From JALHSW01 sp963720675 (GTDB lineage: Bacteria; Actinomycetota; Acidimicrobiia; IMCC26256; PALSA-555): a DNA stretch of 64,000 nt. Numbering within the stretch: position 1 is the first letter of the stretch; each line of letters begins with the position of its first letter. Below the pieces are notes generated by a model. The model made no database searches. It worked only from the letters and a program-made list of their open reading frames with translations, and was not told the origin of the DNA. Below are positions 36,855 through 44,258 of this stretch, piece after piece. Both the position numbers and the translations under genes were made by a program. The stretch covers positions 2,399,247 to 2,463,246 of the forward strand of contig CAVRGH010000010.1 of NCBI GenBank assembly GCA_963720675.1, written 5' to 3'.

Positions 36855-37952
36855 TCAGGCGATGCGGACCGGCATGAGCAGGTACAGGAAGTCGGCGTCC
36901 TTGCCGCGCAGCACCGCCGGCTTCAGGGGATCGATCGTCTCGATCGTGATCTCCGGGGACGCGGCGGCCTCGACCCCGTCGAGCAGGAAGCGCGAGTTGA
37001 ACGCCACCGTGACCTCGCTGCCCTCGAACCTCGCCTCGACGGGCTCGAAGGATTGTCCGACGTCCTGCGCGGTCGCCGACAGCTCGAGCCCGTCGGAGCT
37101 CATCGCCAGCCGGATCGGCGCGGAGTCGCGGCTCGTGCCACCGACGAGGCTCACTCGCTCGACCGCGCCGACGAACGCGTCGCGCTCGATCGTGAGCTTG
37201 TTCGGGTAGCTGCCGGGGATGAGCTGCTGGTAGTTGGGGAAGTCGCCTTCGATGAGCCGCGCGGTCAGCTCGGTGGCCTCGAGCTTGAAGGTGACGTACC
37301 GCTCACCGAGATACACCTCGACGTCGCCGCCGCCGACCAGCCGCTGGAGCTCGCCCAGGCCCTTCGCGCCCACGAGCACCTTCTGGCCCTCGGGGAGCAA
37401 CGTGACGCCGGGGAGGTCGCGCACCGCGAGCCGGTACGAGTCGGTGGCGACCAGGCGCACACCGTCGTCGGTCGAGGTGATCAGCACCCCCGTGAGGATC
37501 GGCCGCGCGTCGTCCCTCGACGCGGCCGGAACGACCTGGCGCAGGCCTTCCGACAGCGGGCCGCCGGCGACGGTGACCGCCGGGCCCTCCGACTCGGGGA
37601 GCTTCGGGAAGTCGTTCGCCGCGAGGGTCCTGACCTCGGAACGGAAGCGTCCGGCCTCGATCTTGGCCTGGTCCTCGCCGATCTCGACGGTGACCGTGTC
37701 GGACGAGACCTTGGCCAGGGTGTCGACCAACAGACGAGCGACGAGGACCGCGGATCCCTCGCCTTCGACCTCGGCGGGCACCCGGACCCGGATGGTCAGC
37801 TCCAGGTCGGAGCCGGTGAACTCGACCTGCCCCGAACTGAGGGTCACCTTGACGCCCGAGAGCACCGGAAGGGCACCGGTGCGCGAGGCGACGGCCCGGT
37901 AGGCCGTCCCCACTGCTTCGGCGAGCGCATCGCGATCGCAACGGAACTTCAC
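36855..37952 (-). CDS. dnaN: DNA polymerase III subunit beta (sliding clamp)
   Basis: Processivity clamp of the replicase, 365 aa, with three structurally similar domains. Family features include VKFRCDRDALAEAVGTAYRAVASRTGALPVLSGVKVTL at the start, RPILTGVLI, LVATDSYRLAVRDLPG, GDFPNYQQLIPGSYPNKL, and the C-terminal PVLLRGKDADFLYLLMPVRI-like ending (here PAVLRGKDADFLYLLMPVRIA). GTG start at 37952. The upstream gap to dnaA is the oriC candidate. Confidence 0.97.
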   Translation of the reverse strand: MKFRCDRDALAEAVGTAYRAVASRTGALPVLSGVKVTLSSGQVEFTGSDLELTIRVRVPAEVEGEGSAVLVARLLVDTLAKVSSDTVTVEIGEDQAKIEAGRFRSEVRTLAANDFPKLPESEGPAVTVAGGPLSEGLRQVVPAASRDDARPILTGVLITSTDDGVRLVATDSYRLAVRDLPGVTLLPEGQKVLVGAKGLGELQRLVGGGDVEVYLGERYVTFKLEATELTARLIEGDFPNYQQLIPGSYPNKLTIERDAFVGAVERVSLVGGTSRDSAPIRLAMSSDGLELSATAQDVGQSFEPVEARFEGSEVTVAFNSRFLLDGVEAAASPEITIETIDPLKPAVLRGKDADFLYLLMPVRIA

Positions 37953-38158
37953 TGCACAGCTCCTGCTCTATCTCTTAGGTAGAAGGTCGTTGTTGCTGTA
38001 GGGCCTGTGGATTGTGGACAAGTCGGCGTTTGTGCAGGTCAGCGGCACTTTTCGTTCTCCCCACGCTTCCCCGCTCTTCCACCGGCTGCGGTCGGGTCCA
38101 TGCCGAGAGTGGACCAACGTCCCCAGAACTGCCCAGGTATCCCCAGTCATCCACAGCG
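37953..38158. other. Candidate chromosomal origin oriC (dnaA-dnaN intergenic region)
   Basis: This 206-bp gap between dnaN and dnaA holds a perfect DnaA box, several one-mismatch boxes in both orientations, and a stretch of lower GC (CTATCTCTTAGGTAGAAGG and GTTGTTGCTGTAG, 37967-38000). The stretch could be the unwinding element. The location is the usual one for oriC in actinobacteria, but the region is short, with few strong boxes. The dnaA-rpmH gap (39602-39916) has another perfect box and may contribute. Confidence 0.65.
38006..38021 (-). promoter_or_regulatory. Two overlapping DnaA boxes in oriC
   Basis: TGTGGACAA at 38013-38021 is a perfect minus-strand TTGTCCACA box. Immediately before it TGTGGATTG (38006-38014) is a minus-strand box with one mismatch (CAATCCACA). 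The two share two bases. Confidence 0.7.
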
Positions 38159-38167
38159 TTATCCACT
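38147..38167 (+). promoter_or_regulatory. Two DnaA-box-like sites at the 3' end of dnaA
   Basis: TCATCCACA (38147-38155) and TTATCCACT (38159-38167) each match TT(A/G)TCCACA at 8 of 9 positions on the plus strand. The second overlaps the dnaA stop codon (TAA, complementary to 38159-38161). They are in opposite orientation to the perfect box at 38013. Confidence 0.55.
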
Positions 38168-39601
38168 GCTCCCCAGGCGGACCCGGGCGATCAGCTCGTT
38201 GACCTGCTCGAACGTGGTGTGACGCTCCGCCATCTGTTGGCGGATCTTGTCGACGGCGTACATCACGGTGGTGTGATCCCGGCCGCCGTAGGCCTCGGCG
38301 ATCCGGGGGTAGCTGAAGTCGGTGAGCTCGCGCATCACGTACATGCTGATCTGGCGGGCCGTGACGAGCGGTCGGCGCCGGCTCTTGCCGCAGAGGTCCT
38401 CGACCGTCCAGCCGAACATCTTCGCCGTCTCGTCGAGGATGAGACCTGCGGTGATCTCGCGGGGCCGGGTGGTGGGGAGCAGGTCGGCCAGCACCGAGCG
38501 GGCGACCTCTTCGGAGAGCGGCGCCCGGTTCAGGCTCGAGTAGGCCGCGACGCGGATGAGCGCACCCTCGAGCTCGCGGATGTTCTCCTGGATGTTGCTG
38601 GCGATGAACCCGAGTACCTCGTCGGGGATGCCGCCCAGGTGCTCGGCCTCGGCCTTCTTGCGGAGGATGGCGAGCCGGGTCTCGAACTCGGGGGGCTGGA
38701 CGTCGGTGATGAGTCCCCACTCGAACCGGCTGCGGAGCCGGTCCTCGAGCGTCGCGATGGACTTGGGTGACCGGTCGGACGAGATGACGATCTGGCCACC
38801 CTCGCCGTGGATCTGGTTGAACGTGTGGAAGAACTCTTCCTGGAGCTCCTGGGTGCGCTCGAGGAACTGGATGTCGTCGATGAGGAGCACGTCGAGCTCG
38901 CGGTACCGGCGCTTGAAGACGGGCATCCGGGTGCGGTCGCGGATGGCCTCGACGAAGTCGTTCATGAACGACTCGGTCGAGACGTAGCGCACGCGCTTCT
39001 TCGGGTAGAGGCTCCGGACGTAGTGGCCGATCGCGTGGAGCAGGTGCGTCTTCCCGAGCCCGGCCGGTCCGTAGATGAACAGCGGGTTGTAGGCCTGGGC
39101 CGGCGCTTCGGCGACGGACAGGGCCGCGGCGTGGGCGAATCGGTTCGAGGCGCCGATGACGAACTCCTCGAAGGTGTAGCGGGGGTTCAGCGTCCCGGAC
39201 GCCCAGATCGATTCGCTCTTCGGCGCGGCGGCCGGGGTGGACTCGGGACGCGGCACCTCGAGCGGCGGGGTCTCGAACGCGGGCTCGGCCGCTCGCTCGT
39301 CGGTGTCGACGAGGAGCTCGACCGCTACGGCGCGCCCGATCGCGCTCTTGAGCGCGTCGTCGAGCATCGGGTGGTAGCTGGACCGGATCCGGTCGGCCGC
39401 GAGGTGGTTCGGGACGGAGAGGACGAGGACGTCGTGTTCGAAGCGGACGGCGCGCACGCCCTGGAACCAGGTGCGCCAGGTCGCCTCGGCGAGCTCGGCG
39501 CGCAAGCGGCTGCCGGCTTGCTCCCAGATCCGCTCCGCGATGTCGTCTGCGGCGTGCTCGGAGCCCGCTCGGTCGGTGCCGCTCGCTGCTCCCCCGCTCA
39601 T
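38159..39601 (-). CDS. dnaA: Chromosomal replication initiator protein DnaA
   Basis: AAA+ initiator that opens oriC. The product is 480 aa from ATG 39601. Domain I (about 15-85) has AERIWEQAGSRLRAELAEATWRTWFQGVRAV. A Pro/Glu-rich linker runs to about 140. The AAA+ domain begins NPRYTFEEFVIGASNRFAHAAALSVAEAP, with Walker A GPAGLGKTHLLHAIG and Walker B VLLIDDIQFLE. The domain IV DNA-binding signature is YGGRDHTTVMYAVDKI. A GTG in frame at 39637 would add 12 residues, but this extension overlaps a DnaA box and palindrome, so ATG 39601 is preferred. Confidence 0.97.
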   Translation of the reverse strand: MSGGAASGTDRAGSEHAADDIAERIWEQAGSRLRAELAEATWRTWFQGVRAVRFEHDVLVLSVPNHLAADRIRSSYHPMLDDALKSAIGRAVAVELLVDTDERAAEPAFETPPLEVPRPESTPAAAPKSESIWASGTLNPRYTFEEFVIGASNRFAHAAALSVAEAPAQAYNPLFIYGPAGLGKTHLLHAIGHYVRSLYPKKRVRYVSTESFMNDFVEAIRDRTRMPVFKRRYRELDVLLIDDIQFLERTQELQEEFFHTFNQIHGEGGQIVISSDRSPKSIATLEDRLRSRFEWGLITDVQPPEFETRLAILRKKAEAEHLGGIPDEVLGFIASNIQENIRELEGALIRVAAYSSLNRAPLSEEVARSVLADLLPTTRPREITAGLILDETAKMFGWTVEDLCGKSRRRPLVTARQISMYVMRELTDFSYPRIAEAYGGRDHTTVMYAVDKIRQQMAERHTTFEQVNELIARVRLGSSG

Positions 39602-39617
39602 GATTGGCCGATCCACG

Positions 39618-39626
39618 TTGTCCACA
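39618..39626 (+). promoter_or_regulatory. DnaA box TTGTCCACA upstream of dnaA
   Basis: Perfect plus-strand DnaA box 17 bp upstream of the dnaA ATG, in the dnaA promoter/leader. It fits autoregulation of dnaA by its own product, or an origin element. Confidence 0.7.
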
Positions 39627-39632
39627 GGTACG

Positions 39633-39646
39633 TCCACAATTGTGGA
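39633..39646. promoter_or_regulatory. 14-bp palindrome upstream of dnaA
   Basis: TCCACAATTGTGGA is a perfect palindrome 7 bp beyond the DnaA box. Each half contains TCCACA, the DnaA-box core, so it may be a pair of half-length DnaA sites facing each other, or an operator for another factor. Confidence 0.5.
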
Positions 39647-39920
39647 GAACGGCGGGAACGACGGTGAGGCCGCGCCCCTGGGCTGATCGGCCGTTGGGTG
39701 GGGTCCGGAGACACTGGGTCAGGGACCCCGGCGGGGAAGATCGTCGGGTCGAGGCCGGTTCGACGAGACGCGGCGGAACGTAGCACCGCGATCGCGAGTG
39801 CTCAACCGGCCCCGCGTTGCGGCTGGTCACGGCGCGCCCGTAGACTCCGAGTTCCTTCGCCGCGCGGTCGGCCCACACCTCGGCCCGCCGCTCGCGTCTT
39901 CCGCCTCGAGGAGGCCATGC

Positions 39921-40055
39921 GTGAAGCGCACCTTCCAACCCAACAACCGGAAGCGCAAGAAGAAGCATGGCTTCCGTGGCCGCATGCGCACTCGTGGCGG
40001 GCGGGCGGTGCTGCGATCGCGCCGTGCGCGCGGCCGCAAGCGCCTCAGCGCCTGA
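39921..40055 (+). CDS. rpmH: 50S ribosomal protein L34
   Basis: 44-aa ribosomal protein with the full family pattern KRTFQPNNRKRKKKHGFRGRMRTRGGRAVLRSRRARGRKRLSA. GTG start at 39921 with GAGGAGG 10-15 nt upstream. It is the first gene of the plus-strand operon leaving the origin. Its reading frame is entirely overlapped by an open frame that continues into rnpA. Confidence 0.97.
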   Translation: MKRTFQPNNRKRKKKHGFRGRMRTRGGRAVLRSRRARGRKRLSA

Positions 40056-40381
40056 TCTGGCGAATCCGCGACCGTGCCACCTTCGAAGCATTGGCCCGGG
40101 CGCGCCGGCACCGGCGAGGTCCGATCTCGGTGCGTTTCGTACCGGGCGATCCGACCGAACCTCCGCGCGTCGCGTTCGCACTCGGCCGGAACGTCGGTTC
40201 CGCGGTCCGGCGGAACCGGGCCCGGCGGCGGCTCCGGTCCGCGATCGCGGCCCATGCCGGCGAGCTGGCTGCCGGTGCGTACCTGTTCGGCGGAGGTCCT
40301 GACGTCGTGACCGTCCCGTACCCCATCCTCGAGCACGCGGTCGTCGAGCTGCTCGACGCGGCCCGGGACGGCGGGACGTGA
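40052..40381 (+). CDS. rnpA: Ribonuclease P protein component (start codon unusual)
   Basis: Protein subunit of RNase P, which matures tRNA 5' ends. The conserved domain covers IRDRATFEALARARRHRRGPISVRFVP, VAFALGRNVGSAVRRNRARRRLRSAIA (the RNR motif) and the C-terminal ILEHAVVELLDAA. No ATG, GTG or TTG occurs in frame near the conserved N-terminus. The coordinates assume a CTG start in a CTGA overlap with the rpmH stop, in line with many NTGA junctions here (109 aa). The alternative is ATG 39917, in the same frame, 4 nt upstream of the rpmH start and using the same ribosome site. That would give a 154-aa protein whose first 45 residues overlap rpmH. The stop at 40379-40381 overlaps the yidD GTG. 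Confidence 0.85.
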   Translation: MIWRIRDRATFEALARARRHRRGPISVRFVPGDPTEPPRVAFALGRNVGSAVRRNRARRRLRSAIAAHAGELAAGAYLFGGGPDVVTVPYPILEHAVVELLDAARDGGT

Positions 40382-40725
40382 GCGCGACCGTGACACCGAA
40401 CCGCGCCCCCGAGGCCCGGCGTCGCCCCACGCTCGCTGCGAGGATCGTCGGCCTGCCCGTCCGCGGCTGGCGGCTGATCAGTCGCTGGCTCCCGCCCCAC
40501 TGTCGCTTCTACCCGTCGTGCTCGGCCTACGCCCTCGAGGCGCTCGAGCGCCACGGAGCGGCGCGTGGGACGTGGCTGGCGGCGAGGCGGATCGGTCGTT
40601 GCCATCCCTGGCACGCTGGGGGCCTGGACCCGGTCCCTGAACGTCGGGACGCACGCATCCGCCCGACCGAATCGAACGTACGTTCCCCCGTCCCGCCGGC
40701 CACTCGCCCGGCGGAGACCGCCTGA
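40378..40725 (+). CDS. yidD: Membrane protein insertion efficiency factor YidD
   Basis: A 115-aa member of the YidD family, thought to aid YidC. The core has RGWRLISRWLPPHCRFYPSCSAYALEALERHGAARGTWLAARRIGRCHPWHAGGLDPVP with the conserved Cys-rich CRFxPSCSxY and RCxPW motifs. An amphipathic basic N-terminus associates with the membrane. The GTG start overlaps the rnpA stop. Confidence 0.95.
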   Translation: MSATVTPNRAPEARRRPTLAARIVGLPVRGWRLISRWLPPHCRFYPSCSAYALEALERHGAARGTWLAARRIGRCHPWHAGGLDPVPERRDARIRPTESNVRSPVPPATRPAETA

Positions 40726-40740
40726 GAGAGAGCTTCAGAC

Positions 40741-41844
40741 GTGGACTTTGCCTTCCTGAACCCGATCTACGAAGCGATCGCCTGGTTGCTGGCGCTGTTC
40801 TACAGCGTCATCCCGAACCTCGGCGTGGCGATCATCCTGCTCACCTTCACCATCATGTTGATCCTCTACCCGCTGACGGCCAAGCAGGCGAAGTCGATGA
40901 TCGCCATGCAGCGGGCGCAGCCGGAGATCAAGAAGCTCCAGGCGAAGTACAAGGGCGACCGTCAGAAGCTCAACGAAGAGACGATGAAGTTCTACCAGGA
41001 GCACAAGATCAACCCGCTGGCGGGTTGCTTGCCCCTCCTGATCCAGATGCCGATCTTCTTCGCGCTGTTCCACACCCTGCGCGACCCGTACAAGTACGTC
41101 CCGAAGGACTCGTCGCTGTACTCGGCACTCTGCGACGGCGTGAAGTGTGCGAGCACCGAGACGGTGAACCACCTCAAGTTCCTGGGGATGGACCTGCAGC
41201 TCTCGGCGACAGACGCGCACAACACCATCATCAACGCGGCGCCCTACTTCATCCTCGTCGGGCTGGTGATGCTGACCGGGTTCCTGCAGACGCGGCAGGC
41301 CCAGAAGCGCACGCCGGTCGCGAACAAGCAGATGGGCATGGTGATGAAGGTCCTCCCGGTGTTCTTCGGGTTGATCTCCCTGCAGTTCCCGGCCGGTCTC
41401 GTCCTCTACTTCTTCGTGAGCAACCTCTGGCGCCTGGGTCAGCAGGAGATCATCTTCCGGAAGTTCGGCTCGGCACTCACGCCACACAAGGGCGGGGGCA
41501 AGGCGTTGCCCGGCGGCAAGCAGGCCGCGGTGATCGACGTCGACAGCCGCGAGGCCGTCGCGGACGACCTCGACGAGCAGCCCGAACCGAAAGCCGCGAA
41601 GCCGCGGCCGGCCGCCGCGAAGCCCAAGCCGAACCCATCCTCCGCCGCGGCAACTGGCGGCGCCCAGCCGGCGAAGACCAAGCGCAAGGGGCTCCGCGGC
41701 ATGCTGGAGCTCCCGCCCCCGCCCGATGCCAACGGCGGTGCGGCGAAGGCGACCGGGTCGAGCGGTACGAACGGTGGATCGAAGGCGACGCCCAAGCCAC
41801 CACCATCACGGAACCGGTCGAACAAGAAGAAGCGCAAGCGCTGA
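40741..41844 (+). CDS. yidC: Membrane protein insertase YidC
   Basis: Inserts and folds membrane proteins, with or without SecYEG. The 367-aa protein is the Oxa1-like short form without the large periplasmic domain. The N-terminal helix IYEAIAWLLALFYSVIPNLGVAIILLTFTIMLILYPLTAKQAKSM leads to a coiled basic loop (QRAQPEIKKLQAKYKGDRQKLNEE). GCLPLLIQMPIFFALFHTLRDPYKY and further helices follow, ending near 245 (YFFVSNLWRLGQQEII). The last 120 residues are a Lys/Pro/Ala-rich cytoplasmic tail (ending NRSNKKKRKR), probably for ribosome contact. GTG start. Confidence 0.95.
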   Translation: MDFAFLNPIYEAIAWLLALFYSVIPNLGVAIILLTFTIMLILYPLTAKQAKSMIAMQRAQPEIKKLQAKYKGDRQKLNEETMKFYQEHKINPLAGCLPLLIQMPIFFALFHTLRDPYKYVPKDSSLYSALCDGVKCASTETVNHLKFLGMDLQLSATDAHNTIINAAPYFILVGLVMLTGFLQTRQAQKRTPVANKQMGMVMKVLPVFFGLISLQFPAGLVLYFFVSNLWRLGQQEIIFRKFGSALTPHKGGGKALPGGKQAAVIDVDSREAVADDLDEQPEPKAAKPRPAAAKPKPNPSSAAATGGAQPAKTKRKGLRGMLELPPPPDANGGAAKATGSSGTNGGSKATPKPPPSRNRSNKKKRKR

Positions 41845-41847
41845 TCG

Positions 41848-42795
41848 ATGGAGTGGGTGGAGACGACCGGTCGTACGGTCGCAGATGCGCTCGACGCCGC
41901 ACTGGACCAGCTCGGGGTCGACGAGGACGATGTCGAGTTCGAGGTCATCCAGGAACCCAAGTCCGGGCTCCTGGGCCGTCGTGAGGCCCGGATCCGGGCC
42001 CGGGTGAAGCCGATCTCCCGGGAGAAGCCCGGTGGTGACCGGCGGCGGCGCAAGGGCCGGGAGGGTTCCGGCGGTGGCGGCTCCCGGAACCGGTCGGGCC
42101 GGGGCGCGGGGCGGAGTGGGGCGAAGCGCACCGAAGGCGGCGGCGGGGGTGCCCCGAAGCAGCCGGCAGCCGACAACGAAGGCTCCGGCGGCGGCGCGGC
42201 AGCCGCTGCAGGCACCGCGGGGGCGAAGCGACGACGGCGAGGCGGCCGAGGACGCGGTGGGGGCGGGAATCGACCCGCGCCGCGAGCGTCCGGCACAGCA
42301 GAAGCACAGGAGGACAGGGTGACCGAGGTAGTGGTGACGGTGGAGGAGCAGGCCGATGCGGCGGCGGACTTCACGCGGGGTCTGGTGGACGCGTTCGGCT
42401 TCGACGCCGACGTGAGCACGCGACGTGAGGACGAGGACACGGTGATCGTCGACGTCACCGGGGGCGATCTCGGGTTGCTCGTGGGCCCCAAGGGCGTGAC
42501 CCTGCAGGCGATCGAGGAGCTGGTCCGCACGGCGGTGCAGCGCCAGACCGAGGGCCACGGTGCCCGCATCCACGTCGACGTGGGTGGCTACCGGGCCAAG
42601 CGGCGAGCAGCGCTCGAGCAGTTCGCCGTCGGCATCGCCGAAGAGGTCCGAGACTCGGGCGAGGGCCGCGCGCTGGAGCCGATGTCGGCGTCCGACCGCA
42701 AGGCCGTGCACGATGCCGTGGCGGACCTCGACGGGGTCGAGACGTCGTCAGAGGGCGAGGATCCCCGCCGGCGGGTGGTCATCTCCCCCGCCTGA
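41848..42795 (+). CDS. jag: Jag/KhpB-type KH-R3H RNA-binding protein with Gly/Arg-rich linker
   Basis: RNA-binding protein usually encoded after yidC. The Jag-N domain at 1-55 (EWVETTGRTVADALDAALDQLGVDEDDVEFEVIQEPKSGLLGRREARIRARV) is followed by a roughly 90-residue low-complexity linker rich in Gly, Arg and Ala with RGG-like repeats (RRRKGREGSGGGGSRNRSGRGAG, KRRRRGGRGRGGGGN). The KH domain follows (about 150-230, GGDLGLLVGPKGVTLQAIEELV). The R3H-like domain (about 235-300, YRAKRRAALEQFA) contains the Arg and His-like positions. The extended RGG linker is unusual and should increase RNA affinity or promote condensate formation. Confidence 0.9.
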   Translation: MEWVETTGRTVADALDAALDQLGVDEDDVEFEVIQEPKSGLLGRREARIRARVKPISREKPGGDRRRRKGREGSGGGGSRNRSGRGAGRSGAKRTEGGGGGAPKQPAADNEGSGGGAAAAAGTAGAKRRRRGGRGRGGGGNRPAPRASGTAEAQEDRVTEVVVTVEEQADAAADFTRGLVDAFGFDADVSTRREDEDTVIVDVTGGDLGLLVGPKGVTLQAIEELVRTAVQRQTEGHGARIHVDVGGYRAKRRAALEQFAVGIAEEVRDSGEGRALEPMSASDRKAVHDAVADLDGVETSSEGEDPRRRVVISPA

Positions 42796-42812
42796 TCGCC
42801 ACAGCTCATCCC

Positions 42813-43433
42813 GTGTCACTCGACGAGGTCCTGCGCCAGGCGCAGGACCTCGGCTTGTTCGGGCCCGGCGCCATGTCCCGGCACCGGGACCACGCAGACT
42901 CCTTCGTGGCCCTGGTGTTGGAGCAGCTGGGTGGCGTGGCGCCGGGCGCCTTCCTCGACCTCGGGTCGGGCGGCGGCCTTCCTGGCCTCGTGTTGGCGGA
43001 GGCACTCCCTCGGACCCCGGGCACGCTGCTGGACTCGCAGCACCGACGGACGGCGTTCCTCGGCGAGGCCGTCGAGGCGCTCGGGTGGGCCGATCGGATC
43101 TCGGTCGTGACCGCACGAGCCGAGGACGCCGCTCGCGATCCCGAGCACCGGTCCCAATACGGCCTGGTCACCGCCCGCAGCTTTGCTGCCCCGGCGGTCA
43201 CCGCTGAGTGCGCCGTGGGATTCCTCTCCCCCGGCGGTCGGCTGATCGTCAGCGAGCCTCCCGAGCGGGTGGCCGCCCGGTGGGACGAGGAGGGTCTGGC
43301 CGCCCTGGGGTTCGACCCCCCCGCCATCACGACCGATGCCACGGCGACGATCGCCACCTTGCTCCATCCCGCCGGGCCACCGGAGAAGTACCCCAGACGG
43401 CCCGGAATCCCCAGCAAGCGCCCCGTCTGGTGA
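42813..43433 (+). CDS. rsmG: 16S rRNA (guanine527-N7)-methyltransferase RsmG (GidB)
   Basis: AdoMet-dependent methyltransferase that modifies G527 of 16S rRNA; loss gives low-level streptomycin resistance in relatives. The 206-aa protein contains the AdoMet motif FLDLGSGGGLPGLVLAEALP, then LLDSQHRRTAFLGEAVEALG, VVTARAEDAA, LVTARSFAAPAVTAECAVGFLSPGGRLIVSEPP. Position before parA/parB is conserved. GTG start. The stop is followed one base later by the first parS site. Confidence 0.94.
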   Translation: MSLDEVLRQAQDLGLFGPGAMSRHRDHADSFVALVLEQLGGVAPGAFLDLGSGGGLPGLVLAEALPRTPGTLLDSQHRRTAFLGEAVEALGWADRISVVTARAEDAARDPEHRSQYGLVTARSFAAPAVTAECAVGFLSPGGRLIVSEPPERVAARWDEEGLAALGFDPPAITTDATATIATLLHPAGPPEKYPRRPGIPSKRPVW

Positions 43434-43434
43434 C

Positions 43435-43448
43435 GTTCCACGTGGAAC
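43435..43448. promoter_or_regulatory. parS site 1
   Basis: Perfect 14-bp palindrome GTTCCACGTGGAAC directly after the rsmG stop. It has the parS architecture (TTnCACGTGnAA) recognised by ParB. Confidence 0.88.
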
Positions 43449-43472
43449 GGGCCGGATCGCTGAGGCCCTGAG

Positions 43473-43486
43473 GTTCCACGTGGAAC
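43473..43486. promoter_or_regulatory. parS site 2
   Basis: Second exact copy of GTTCCACGTGGAAC, 24 bp after site 1. Confidence 0.88.
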
Positions 43487-43554
43487 ACCCGGGAGTCCTC
43501 AGATCGCCGGGATTCCGAGGGAGCGTCGCGGAGGGCTGCCCCGAGTCCCCTGAC

Positions 43555-43568
43555 GTTCCACGTGGAAC
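43555..43568. promoter_or_regulatory. parS site 3
   Basis: Third exact copy of GTTCCACGTGGAAC. Like site 1 it is preceded by TGAC. Three sites in 134 bp, about 4 kb from dnaA, mark this as the main ParB nucleation centre. Confidence 0.88.
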
Positions 43569-44258
43569 GTGCGAGGCCCCACGGCTGAGCGGGGAGGTTC
43601 GGTCGGGAATCCACAGGAGATCCACCGCTTGGGGAAATCCCGCTCTGGTCTCTCGCTCTGATGACGGGGTCGCCCGAACTCCGCGTCGGGACGGACGGGG
43701 CGCCTCGCACGTCAGCAAGCGAACGGCCGATCCCGCGGGGAAACCCAGCGCGGCGAGCGACGACGCGTCCCTCGCGGGGAGGGACCGGACGAGCGCAGCG
43801 ACGGCGGCGGACCGGGCAGTGAGCCGGTAGCCGGCCGAGACCCGGGTCGGAGACCCGACCGAGCGCAGCGAGGGAGCAGGGGCTCGACCGGCGTGAGGCG
43901 CCCGGTCCGTCGTCCAGGCGCGGAGCTCGGTTCGGTCCCGGTCACTCCGCGGGGACGGGTCGGGAGCGAGCAACTTGACGGCGCGCGGGGGGTCGGTCAC
44001 GATGCGCATCCCGGCCGCGCTCAGGAGCCACGGATGGTCAAACGCAAGTTCACGCGGACGCGGCGGGAGCAGAAGTCGCGCGACGGGGGGCACGACGGAA
44101 ACGCGGACACGGATCCCGGGCTGCCGGAGGCGCCGGGCGAGCACGACAGCAGCCCCGAGAACCACACGAATAACACTGGTGTAATTCCGTCTACTGGCGT
44201 ATCCTCTCGTAGACATGAGCCTCAACTCGAGGTGGAGGCTCACGACGAGGAGGCGAGG
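43569..44258. other. parS-parA intergenic region, mostly non-coding
   Basis: About 690 bp without a convincing gene. It holds two copies of GAGCGCAGCGA exactly 70 bp apart (43791-43801 and 43861-43871) and a short hairpin CGGGTC/GACCCG (43843-43857). Just before parA is a promoter-like pair, TGGTGT 17 bp upstream of TATCCT (44201-44206), with an imperfect inverted repeat ACACTGGTGT at 44174-44183 overlapping the -35 position. Local AT content rises at 44160-44215, in contrast to the flanks. The frame in phase with parA is open from 43893 and has an ATG with ribosome site at 44034 (see parA). Confidence 0.55.

Larger units (their letters stand above)
39602..39916. promoter_or_regulatory. dnaA-rpmH divergent promoter region
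   Basis: A 315-bp gap without a convincing gene. Next to dnaA it holds the DnaA box and palindrome listed separately. The rest has no obvious -10/-35 pair or hairpin I can support. It must carry the promoters for dnaA (minus) and the rpmH-rnpA-yidD-yidC-jag-rsmG run (plus). Confidence 0.6.

Noticed and set aside
43336..43830. Open frame of 164 codons across the parS sites
   Set aside because: It begins inside rsmG, contains the parS palindromes, has no ribosome site and a random Arg/Pro/Ser composition.
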